Below, one piece after another: positions 1 through 6,011 of a stretch of DNA of 6,219 bases (position 1 is its first letter; each line of letters starts with the position of its first letter). The position numbers and the translations under genes are program-made. The DNA comes from an uncultured Bacilli bacterium. Its GTDB lineage: Bacteria; Bacillota_I; Bacilli_A; RF39; UBA660. The DNA is taken from the NCBI GenBank assembly GCA_947631655.1, contig CANRME010000072.1, positions 1 to 6,219 of the forward strand. Direction: 5' to 3'. A model generated the notes under the pieces. That model was not told where the DNA came from and made no database searches. It was given only the letters and a program-made list of their open reading frames with translations.

Positions 1-1002
1 TTTGAGGAAAATACAGAAACAACCGGAGATATAACATGTAAATATACTAATAATAATGATGGAACCATAACTGAAAGTTGTATAAACCAAAAAACACAAC
101 AAGAAGCAAGTAATGGGGAATGGTATACTCATCCGGCATTTACCTTTAAAGGAACAACGGAAGAAAGTGGAACCGAGTTACCAGGAATATGGGTAGGAAA
201 ATTTAAATCAAGTGATCCGACAGACAGCACTGGAAAAAGTCAAGATATGATAAATGAAGTGACAATAATACCTAACCAAATGCCTGTTACATATAAACGA
301 TTAAATGTAGAATTTAATGCTACAAGGAATATAGAAAATAATATAAAATACGGAATAGAATCCACTAAAATAGATACTCATCTGATGAAGAATATTGAAT
401 GGGGAGCCATAGTATACTTAACACAAAGTGTATATGGTAAATATCTTAATAAAAATACTTGTATAAATAACAATTGTATAATTACATATAATCACGCTCT
501 AACAGGTTGTAGCAGAAAGAGTAATACCGACGTTTACGAGGTTCTTTTACAATGTGAGGAAGATTCAGAATGGAATAAATGGGGAATTCATGCCTCCTCA
601 ACAAATAATATGTATGGTATATATGATATGAATTCAAGAATGAGTGAAAACGTAATGAGTTTTATTGTAGATAATTCTGGAATTTTAAGTTTATCAAGTT
701 ATGGATTTAAAGAATTACCATTAATTAAATATTATGATTTATATACTTATAGTGATAAAGAACTTTCAAATGACAGAGGACATTTAGGAGATGCTACTAG
801 AGAAACTCAAAAAGAAATTGGAGTAAGTTATGGTGCTTGGGATAGTGGGTATTCGAATCTTTCTTTTAGCCAACATAATACTATTCATAGAAGTGGACTT
901 AACCTAGGTATATTTGGGTTTAGACGTTATGGGCCATGGCTTGAAACAGATAACAATGTTACTTTTCGTGTTGCCCTAACCGCCCAAGATGGTAATGAGT
1001 AA
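1..1002 (+). CDS. Surface-type protein, FGE/C-type-lectin-like C-terminal domain, 5' partial
   Basis: The frame is open from base 1, so this is the C-terminal 333 residues of a longer protein. The ATG at 247 lies inside the gene: coding-like sequence continues upstream of it (HPAFTF at visible residues 44-49, GIWVGKF at 62-68), and no ribosome binding site precedes it. The order HPAFTF, GIWVGKF, MKNIEWGA (129-136), ASSTNNMYGIYDM (198-210), GDATRET and a final FRVAL (322-326) is what I know from large surface proteins of uncultured low-GC gut bacteria. Their C-terminal domain resembles the formylglycine-generating-enzyme (FGE-sulfatase)/C-type-lectin-like fold. The usual DMSG-WE and RGG core motifs are degenerate here (DMNSRMSENV, HRSG), so a binding role is more likely than catalysis; that is inference. 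Isoleucine is mostly ATA in the upstream half, unlike hemW where ATT dominates. The N-terminus, anchor and ligand are unknown. Confidence 0.6.
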   Translation, partial: FEENTETTGDITCKYTNNNDGTITESCINQKTQQEASNGEWYTHPAFTFKGTTEESGTELPGIWVGKFKSSDPTDSTGKSQDMINEVTIIPNQMPVTYKRLNVEFNATRNIENNIKYGIESTKIDTHLMKNIEWGAIVYLTQSVYGKYLNKNTCINNNCIITYNHALTGCSRKSNTDVYEVLLQCEEDSEWNKWGIHASSTNNMYGIYDMNSRMSENVMSFIVDNSGILSLSSYGFKELPLIKYYDLYTYSDKELSNDRGHLGDATRETQKEIGVSYGAWDSGYSNLSFSQHNTIHRSGLNLGIFGFRRYGPWLETDNNVTFRVALTAQDGNE

Positions 1003-1004
1003 TT

Positions 1005-1033
1005 ACTATGTCTAAAAAGCATAGTTTTTATTT
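1005..1033 (+). terminator. Probable intrinsic terminator after the surface-protein gene
   Basis: ACTATG (1005-1010) pairs with CATAGT (1020-1025), and a U-G pair can extend the stem inward. The run TTTTATTT follows on its 3' side. It begins three bases after the stop codon and precedes a new promoter, which fits a transcription boundary. The stem is short and mostly A-U, so the strength is uncertain. Confidence 0.5.
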
Positions 1034-1060
1034 GGTATAAAATGGTATCTATGTTATAAT
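1032..1060 (+). promoter_or_regulatory. Sigma-A-type promoter for hemW, extended -10
   Basis: A -35 box TTGGTA (1032-1037) is separated by 17 bases from a perfect TATAAT -10 box (1055-1060). The -10 is preceded by TG at 1052-1053, the extended -10 arrangement. Transcription would begin near 1067, giving a short leader with a weak Shine-Dalgarno (AGTAGGG, 1071-1077) six bases before the ATG at 1084. The -35 matches four of six consensus bases; the extended -10 probably compensates. Confidence 0.7.
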
Positions 1061-1083
1061 TTAAGTAAGAAGTAGGGATATTT

Positions 1084-2163
1084 ATGGAAAGTGTTTATAT
1101 TCATATACCATTTTGTAAAAGTATTTGTTCTTATTGTGATTTTTGTAAAGTTTTATATCATGGACCTTGGGTTACGAGTTATCTAAATAAACTAGTCGAA
1201 GAAATTAAAGAAAAATATCAAGGAGAAAAAATTAAAACTTTATATATTGGGGGTGGAACACCTAGTTCCTTAGGAAGTAAAGACTTAAAATATTTAATGG
1301 AAATTATTAAAGTATTTGATTTAAGTGAGTTAGATGAATTTACTTTTGAATGTAATATTGGAGATATAAATGCGGAATTACTTACAATTTTAAAAGAAAA
1401 TAATGTTAATCGCTTAAGTATTGGCATAGAAAGTTTTAATCATAAAAAATTAGATTTTATGAAAAGAGAAAAATTATCACTAAAAGAAGTTAAAGATAAA
1501 ATTAAGTTATGTAGAGATTTGGGTTTTAATAATATTAATGTTGATTTAATATATGGCATTCCTAAAGAAACAGATAAAGTATTAAGAAGTGATATTAAAA
1601 ATATCTTAAAATTAAATATTGAACATATTAGTACTTATTCTTTAATTGTAGAAGATAATACGATGATTAAAGACATTATCCCAATTGATGAAGATACCGA
1701 TGCTTACTTTTATGAAATAATTAAAAAGAAATTAAAACAAAAGGGTTATGTCCATTACGAAATAAGTAATTTTGCGAAAGATGGTTTCGAATCTAAACAT
1801 AATTTAAATTATTGGAATAATGCGGAATACTATGGTTTTGGTGTAGGTGCTTCTGGTTATATAGGAAATGTTCGTTATACTAATACTAAGAGTATTACTA
1901 AATATTTAAATGGAACGTTTAATGGAACTGAAGAAATTCTTAGTAAAGAAGATGTTATGGCAAATGAATTAATGTTAGGTTTTAGAAAATTAAAAGGAAT
2001 TAATTTACAAGAATTCTTTAATAAATATGGTGTTAATTTACAAGAAGCTTTTGATATTCAAAAGCCTTTAGAAAATAAAGATTTAATTTATCAAGATGGT
2101 TATTTATTTATTAATCCCAAAAAGATTTATATTATGAATGAAATATTAATACATATAATTTAG
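1084..2163 (+). CDS. hemW: HemW-like radical SAM protein (putative heme chaperone)
   Basis: A 359-residue radical SAM protein of the HemN/HemW family. The opening YIHIPFC motif carries C11, C15 and C18 (CX3CX2C) to ligate a 4Fe-4S cluster. YCDF follows the third cysteine, as in HemW; true HemN has a CxC ending. GGGTP at 56-60 is the SAM-contacting glycine motif, SIGIESF at 112-118 and DLIYGIP at 154-160 are core-barrel motifs, and HNLNYW (239-244) with YGFGVGASGY (250-259) are typical of the family. The C-terminal MLGFRKLKGI (297-306) matches the HemN C-terminal domain. HemW family members are cytosolic and implicated in heme trafficking; coproporphyrinogen oxidase activity is not expected. 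Oddities are an extra cysteine at C21 and Glu116 where QSF is usual. Length is slightly below the roughly 370-380 typical. The ATG is supported by the promoter and Shine-Dalgarno upstream. It probably shares a transcript with the phosphodiesterase 12 bases downstream. Confidence 0.9.
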   Translation: MESVYIHIPFCKSICSYCDFCKVLYHGPWVTSYLNKLVEEIKEKYQGEKIKTLYIGGGTPSSLGSKDLKYLMEIIKVFDLSELDEFTFECNIGDINAELLTILKENNVNRLSIGIESFNHKKLDFMKREKLSLKEVKDKIKLCRDLGFNNINVDLIYGIPKETDKVLRSDIKNILKLNIEHISTYSLIVEDNTMIKDIIPIDEDTDAYFYEIIKKKLKQKGYVHYEISNFAKDGFESKHNLNYWNNAEYYGFGVGASGYIGNVRYTNTKSITKYLNGTFNGTEEILSKEDVMANELMLGFRKLKGINLQEFFNKYGVNLQEAFDIQKPLENKDLIYQDGYLFINPKKIYIMNEILIHII

Positions 2164-2175
2164 TGGTGATGTCCC

Positions 2176-2769
2176 ATGTTTATCGCCCATAGAGGAGCTG
2201 CAACAAATATGAAAAAAGCAAACACAATTGCAGCTTTTTTAAATGCTATAAATAATGATAATTATGCAGGATTCGAGTTAGATATAAGAGTTAGTAAAGA
2301 TAATAAAATAGTTGTGTGCCATGACCCATTTATAGATGGCTTACTTATTAAGGAAACTAATTATAAAAAATTAAAAAAATATAATATACCTTTGTTAGAA
2401 GAGGTTTTAAAACTTAAAACTGATAAGATTATATTAATTGAAATAAAAGACTTTAATATGAATTTAGATTTATTACGTAAGTTATTAGATAAATATCAAA
2501 ATAAGAATATTTATATTATGAGTTTTAGTAAAAAGCCAATCGAAAAATTAATGGTTAATAAAGGTAGTTATAAATTAGGAGTATTAAATTATGTAATAAA
2601 TAGTGATAAAAATTATCAAAAATATGATTTTATAGTTTTACTTAATCTTACTTTAACTAATGAGTTAATTAAATATTTTAAAAATGAAAATATCGAAATT
2701 TTTGTTTATGGAGTTGGTAAAAAAATAACAATTTTAGATAAAGATATTTATTATATTATTGATAATTAA
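2176..2769 (+). CDS. Glycerophosphodiester phosphodiesterase family protein, compact
   Basis: A 197-residue protein of the GDPD family (TIM-barrel phosphodiesterases that hydrolyse glycerophosphodiesters to glycerol 3-phosphate and an alcohol). It opens with the AHRG motif (H5, R6). GFELDIR follows at 32-38, with E34 and D36 as likely metal ligands, then CHDP at 48-51 with H49 as the second catalytic histidine, IPLLEEVL at 71-78, and IEIK at 88-91 with E89. The residues expected for activity are therefore present. The usual ENT after the HRG loop reads ANT (15-17), losing the glutamate. The protein is shorter than the usual 230-250 residues, and the late WTVN-like strand is degenerate (VYGVGKK). 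There is no signal peptide or membrane segment, so it is likely cytosolic. GGTGAT (2165-2170) lies five bases before the ATG. The gene starts 12 bases after hemW, implying co-transcription. Confidence 0.82.
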   Translation: MFIAHRGAATNMKKANTIAAFLNAINNDNYAGFELDIRVSKDNKIVVCHDPFIDGLLIKETNYKKLKKYNIPLLEEVLKLKTDKIILIEIKDFNMNLDLLRKLLDKYQNKNIYIMSFSKKPIEKLMVNKGSYKLGVLNYVINSDKNYQKYDFIVLLNLTLTNELIKYFKNENIEIFVYGVGKKITILDKDIYYIIDN

Positions 2770-2787
2770 ATAATTTTTTGATATGAT
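2759..2787 (+). promoter_or_regulatory. Sigma-A-type promoter for the WG-repeat gene pair
   Basis: TTGATA (2759-2764) and TATGAT (2782-2787) are separated by exactly 17 bases; each matches five of six consensus positions. The -35 box overlaps the last codons and stop of the phosphodiesterase gene. The predicted start near 2794 gives a leader of about 29 bases containing the Shine-Dalgarno AGAGGTG (2806-2812), ten bases before the ATG at 2823. This suggests the downstream pair has its own transcription start, though read-through from hemW is also possible. Confidence 0.65.
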
Positions 2788-2822
2788 AATTTTAGAAAAA
2801 ATAAAAGAGGTGTCCTAAAGAT

Positions 2823-4991
2823 ATGGATGATGAAAAAGATTTAACTAAAACAAGAGCTTTAACCGAATTAGAACCATTACAAGAAGAAGCTAAAAAGGAA
2901 GTAGAAAAGAAAGAAATAGAGGTTGAAAATCCAGAATTTGTCGATAGTGAAGAAGTAACTAAAGAGTTTACGATAGAAGAAAAAGATAAAAAGAAAAAAG
3001 AAAATATTATTGATAAGTTTAAAAAATTACCTAAAAAAACTAAAATAATCATTATTGTTAGCAGTGTAATAGTTTTATTACTTATTATTGGATTAATATT
3101 ATTTTTAGTCTTAAGAAAACCTAAAGAAGAAGATGATACTCCAAAAGAGGAAGTTATTGTAAATGAAAGTACATATACTTATAAAAATGGTACTTTAATC
3201 ATATATGATAGTGCTAAAAATACTTTAGGAGAATATGAATGTACTAATAAAGACGAAGAATTATGTTATGTTGCTTATTATGAAAATAATTTAGATGATT
3301 TTAATACAATGGAAATATATAAAGAAGATGAAATCTTATTAGATAGAAGTACTAATTATGGGGATTTAATATTTATATATGATAATCCTGAAGCTAAAGA
3401 TGGCGAAATAACTTTATATAATTTAAAAGATAAAGAAGAGGTCGCTAAATATAAAAATATTAAAAAAGTTAATGAAGAATTAGCTATTGTTAATGATGAT
3501 AACTATAAATTAGTTAGTTTAAAAGATAATAAAGTAACTACTATTGCGGAAGATTATACCTATATGGCTTATGAAGATGATTTTAAGTCTGATAGAGTAG
3601 TAGGAAGTAAAGATGATAAATACTATTTACTAGATTTTAATGGTAAAGTCTTAACAAGTAAATTAGATTCCAATGTTGTTATGTATAGTAATTCTTATAT
3701 TGTATTAAGAAATAGTGATGCTTATAAAGTTGTTGATTATCAAAACAAAGCCATCCTTGAAGATGCTGAATATGCCTTACTTTATGATAAATTTATTGTA
3801 TCTATTGAAGATCAAAAACTTTATTTAAAGAGTTATGAAGGCTTTAATTATAATTTAGATGGCGTAAAACTAAGTACTAGAAGTTATAAACCTACTAAAA
3901 AATATGATAAAGATAATAATTTAGTTAGTGAAGAAGAAGCCTTTAATTTAGAAGTTAATGGAAATACCATTGTAGTTCATAAAGAAGATGGAGATAAAAC
4001 TATTGATTTATTAGAAGGCGAAAATAGTAAAGCGAAAAATTATTATAGCTATTACGATGGTAAATTATATTTCTATAGTGATGAAGAAAAGAAAGAGTTA
4101 ATTGGAACTTACCCTTGTGAAAATAAAAATACCTTCACCAATAGCGATGGTATATTTAGTACTTGTGATGTTGCTATTCAAAGTAATTTTTCCAATAACT
4201 ATAAAACTAGTGATACCTCATTTGGATTAGTACCAATTTATTATAATCGTTTTGTCTTTGTTAGTGATAATTCTAATCTAACTTCAGAAGATTCTAAAGT
4301 AATTTATCTATACGATTTAAAAAATAAACGAAAACTAGGAAGTTATAGTGAAGTAGATGCTGGTACTAAAGAAAACTTTGGGAATGTTAATGTTGATACT
4401 AACATCTTAGCTAAAAATAAAGATGGTAAGTTTGGAATGATTACTTTAGAAAGTAGTGGTGTCAGTGCCACATACCGTAGTGATTATAACTTTAAAGTAA
4501 CTAAAATGGAAAGATTTGGTAAAGATGTTATAGTTTTAAAAGATGGTAAATGGGAAGTATTAAGTAGTGATGGAACATCCAAAGGGGGATTTAATGGAAA
4601 AATTTTAGATTATTTAGATAAATATTATTTAATAGAAGATAATGGAAAAGTAAGAGTATATAATTTAGAAGGATTAAAAGATATTGGTAAAGATGGTTAT
4701 GATTATGTAAAACTTACTACTAGTTTCTATGTCTATGTAAATAATGGTAATTTAGGAGTTAAAAATTATGAAGGAAGTTCTTTATTACTAGATGATGAAG
4801 AAGTTACTATCCCTGTAGCAGTGACTGATTATAATAAAAATTTAAGAATATCTATAGTAGGTAGTAAAGGAACAATAACTATTTTAAATGGTAATGGTGA
4901 AACTCTAGAAACTCATACATTTAGTACTAAAGTAAATACTTGGGAACCTGATAAACCAGTGGATGATACGGAGGAAAACGATGCGGATTAG
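2823..4991 (+). CDS. Single-pass membrane protein with WG-repeat-like extracellular domain
   Basis: A 722-residue protein of no family I can name with certainty. Residues 1-66 are a highly charged Glu/Lys-rich cytoplasmic tail. The basic stretch KKLPKKTK (67-74) leads into one hydrophobic helix (about 75-97), and the positive-inside rule puts the C-terminal part outside. The rest (about 115-700) is a series of short beta-strand repeats resembling WG/propeller repeats: KYYLLDFNGKV (266-276), KFGMITLESSG (536-546), KWEVLSSDGT (576-585), NLGVKNYEGS (643-652). The only four cysteines form two pairs, C140/C148 and C432/C448, each in a module shaped NG-x-L-x-x-Y, (G)xYxC, C. This suggests two propeller-like halves, each opening with a disulfide-capable loop. 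The end is acidic (DKPVDDTEENDAD). It overlaps the next gene by 11 bases, and that gene carries one copy of the same module. A surface sensor or binding role is inference only. Confidence 0.8.
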   Translation: MDDEKDLTKTRALTELEPLQEEAKKEVEKKEIEVENPEFVDSEEVTKEFTIEEKDKKKKENIIDKFKKLPKKTKIIIIVSSVIVLLLIIGLILFLVLRKPKEEDDTPKEEVIVNESTYTYKNGTLIIYDSAKNTLGEYECTNKDEELCYVAYYENNLDDFNTMEIYKEDEILLDRSTNYGDLIFIYDNPEAKDGEITLYNLKDKEEVAKYKNIKKVNEELAIVNDDNYKLVSLKDNKVTTIAEDYTYMAYEDDFKSDRVVGSKDDKYYLLDFNGKVLTSKLDSNVVMYSNSYIVLRNSDAYKVVDYQNKAILEDAEYALLYDKFIVSIEDQKLYLKSYEGFNYNLDGVKLSTRSYKPTKKYDKDNNLVSEEEAFNLEVNGNTIVVHKEDGDKTIDLLEGENSKAKNYYSYYDGKLYFYSDEEKKELIGTYPCENKNTFTNSDGIFSTCDVAIQSNFSNNYKTSDTSFGLVPIYYNRFVFVSDNSNLTSEDSKVIYLYDLKNKRKLGSYSEVDAGTKENFGNVNVDTNILAKNKDGKFGMITLESSGVSATYRSDYNFKVTKMERFGKDVIVLKDGKWEVLSSDGTSKGGFNGKILDYLDKYYLIEDNGKVRVYNLEGLKDIGKDGYDYVKLTTSFYVYVNNGNLGVKNYEGSSLLLDDEEVTIPVAVTDYNKNLRISIVGSKGTITILNGNGETLETHTFSTKVNTWEPDKPVDDTEENDAD
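4059..4076 (+). repeat. Direct repeat copy A (module GKLYFY)
   Basis: An 18-base stretch identical to 5137-5154 in the next gene. It encodes GKLYFY in both proteins, at the start of the strand that leads to the GTYxC motif. It probably marks shared ancestry of the two domains, and could also be a site for recombination. Confidence 0.6.
4970..4974 (+). promoter_or_regulatory. Ribosome binding site GGAGG deciding the start at 4981
   Basis: GGAGG lies six bases before the ATG at 4981, the best-spaced and strongest Shine-Dalgarno in the window. It sits inside the last codons of the upstream gene and downstream of the in-frame ATG at 4963, so the 4981 start is preferred and translation of the two genes is probably coupled. 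Confidence 0.85.
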
Positions 4992-5913
4992 AAATAAGAA
5001 AGTTCCTATAATCGTTTACTCTTTATTACTAGTAATAATTCTTCCTTTAACGGGATTAAGTATTTATTTTCATAATTTAGGTTATGGTATTGGCAAAGAA
5101 AGAGATAGAAATGTAAATAAGTTATTTAAATTTGAAGGTAAATTATATTTCTATGAAGAAGGAACCTTAGTAGGAACCTATACTTGTAAGTCAGAAAATT
5201 GTGATTATGCTATGGAAACAATGGATGATAGTAATTATAATTTAGATTATTATGAAGATAATACTATTGATCAAATAAGAGGTTTAATTAATCATCGCTA
5301 TGCTTTTATTACCGATAATAATGTATCAATGTTATATGATGCTTTAGACGGTGTAGTAGTAGGAGAATTTAATGCAATTAAAAATTATACTATTGGTTTA
5401 GCCAATAATAGATTTATTGTTATGTCTCCAGATAATTTATGGGGAGTAATTGATTTAAATGGAAATTTTCCTAATTTGATAATATCATATCAATATAATT
5501 ATATTGGTGTTAAAAAAGTTTTAGATGAAACTGAAAATACCGCTTTAGCAAGTAATTATTATTTAGCATATGATGGAACGAATTGGAAAATAATCAATTC
5601 TTCCGATACAATTATGTCAGTTGATTTTAGTGAATCAATAAATAGTTATGATGATAACTCTATAATAACTTTAACTAATAATATTTATAAAATATATGAT
5701 TATAATCAAAGAAGAATATTAGATTTTGATTATAAATATGCCCAATATGTAGGTAAATTGTTATTACTAATAGATTTTTCTAATAAAGTATATTTATATG
5801 ATAAATCTTCAGGAACTATGTTAGATAAAGGTAATATTATGGATGTAAGTAGTTTAGAGATTAAAGAAGATAAAGACATTTATTATGATGGAGAATTAAA
5901 ATTCTCTATCTAG
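4981..5913 (+). CDS. Membrane-anchored WG-repeat-like protein, single module
   Basis: A 310-residue protein when read from the ATG at 4981, chosen because GGAGG lies just ahead of it. A longer in-frame ATG at 4963 would put that site inside the gene. A short basic start (MRIRNKK) precedes one hydrophobic helix (about 8-30), giving an N-in, C-out anchor or uncleaved signal. The outer part contains GKLYFY (53-58), GTYTC with C69, and C74; these are the only cysteines and match the module seen twice in the preceding protein. Further strand repeats are LWGVIDLNGN (153-162), a clear WG-type repeat, NWKIINSSDT (201-210) and IYKIYDYNQR (235-244). It has too few repeats for a long propeller, so it may form one small propeller or pair with its neighbour. 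The gene overlaps the 722-residue protein gene by 11 bases and ends at a strong terminator, so the two form a bicistronic unit. Function is unknown. Confidence 0.8.
   Translation: MRIRNKKVPIIVYSLLLVIILPLTGLSIYFHNLGYGIGKERDRNVNKLFKFEGKLYFYEEGTLVGTYTCKSENCDYAMETMDDSNYNLDYYEDNTIDQIRGLINHRYAFITDNNVSMLYDALDGVVVGEFNAIKNYTIGLANNRFIVMSPDNLWGVIDLNGNFPNLIISYQYNYIGVKKVLDETENTALASNYYLAYDGTNWKIINSSDTIMSVDFSESINSYDDNSIITLTNNIYKIYDYNQRRILDFDYKYAQYVGKLLLLIDFSNKVYLYDKSSGTMLDKGNIMDVSSLEIKEDKDIYYDGELKFSI
5137..5154 (+). repeat. Direct repeat copy B (module GKLYFY)
   Basis: Identical over 18 bases to 4059-4076 in the upstream gene, in the same reading frame and at the same place in the shared cysteine module. 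Confidence 0.6.
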
Positions 5914-5923
5914 AATATCATTT

Positions 5924-5950
5924 AAAATGCACTACAATTGGTGCATTTTT
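5924..5950 (+). terminator. Strong intrinsic terminator after the WG-repeat pair
   Basis: AAAATGCAC (5924-5932) pairs perfectly with GTGCATTTT (5941-5949), and U-G and A-U pairs extend the stem inward to a four-base CAAT loop. The 3' arm runs into TTTTT (5946-5950). It begins 11 bases after the stop at 5913. Because A-tract and T-tract flank the stem, it could also work for transcription from the opposite strand. Confidence 0.88.
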
Positions 5951-5954
5951 CATC

Positions 5955-5984
5955 TTGACGGGGGGGGGTGTAAAATGATAAGAT
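5955..5984 (+). promoter_or_regulatory. Promoter with a G9 tract in its spacer, possibly phase-variable
   Basis: TTGACG (5955-5960) is a five-of-six -35 box. An extended -10, TG (5976-5977) plus TAAGAT (5979-5984), lies 18 bases downstream. Nine consecutive G (5960-5968) begin at the last base of the -35 box and fill the first half of the spacer. Loss of one G would give a 17-base spacer, while gain would push it to 19 or more, so slipped-strand changes should alter promoter strength. It drives the membrane protein starting at 6012; transcription would begin near 5990-5992. Promoter assignment is well supported by box positions; phase variation is inference. Confidence 0.65.
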
Positions 5985-6011
5985 ATACACATAAGGTAGG
6001 AATGTGTATAT
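5983..6011 (+). repeat. Perfect 10-bp inverted repeat enclosing the ribosome binding site
   Basis: ATATACACAT (5983-5992) is the exact reverse complement of ATGTGTATAT (6002-6011). The nine-base loop AAGGTAGGA (5993-6001) contains the only Shine-Dalgarno-like sequence for the gene at 6012, and the right arm ends at the base before the ATG. It overlaps the end of the -10 box, so it could be an operator in DNA. It could act as an RNA hairpin only if transcription starts upstream of 5983. Confidence 0.6.

Noticed and set aside
247..1002. ATG at 247 as the true start of the first gene
   Set aside because: The same frame is open to base 1 and codes for recognisable motifs (HPAFTF, GIWVGKF) upstream, and there is no ribosome binding site before 247.
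1218..1427. Minus-strand open frame of 69 codons
   Set aside because: It lies entirely antisense to hemW, whose protein motifs are clear, and has no family features of its own.
2755..2779. ATTATT/AATAAT hairpin followed by six T as a terminator after the phosphodiesterase
   Set aside because: The six-pair stem is all A-T with an eight-base loop and would be very unstable; the same bases form a better promoter.
2792..3052. Minus-strand open frame of 86 codons rich in Ser and Phe
   Set aside because: It is the complement of the Glu/Lys-rich tail of the 722-residue protein; the composition is a shadow of GAA/AAA codons.
4963..4980. Upstream ATG at 4963 as start of the 310-residue protein
   Set aside because: No ribosome binding site precedes it, and the strong GGAGG at 4970-4974 lies downstream of it with ideal spacing to 4981.
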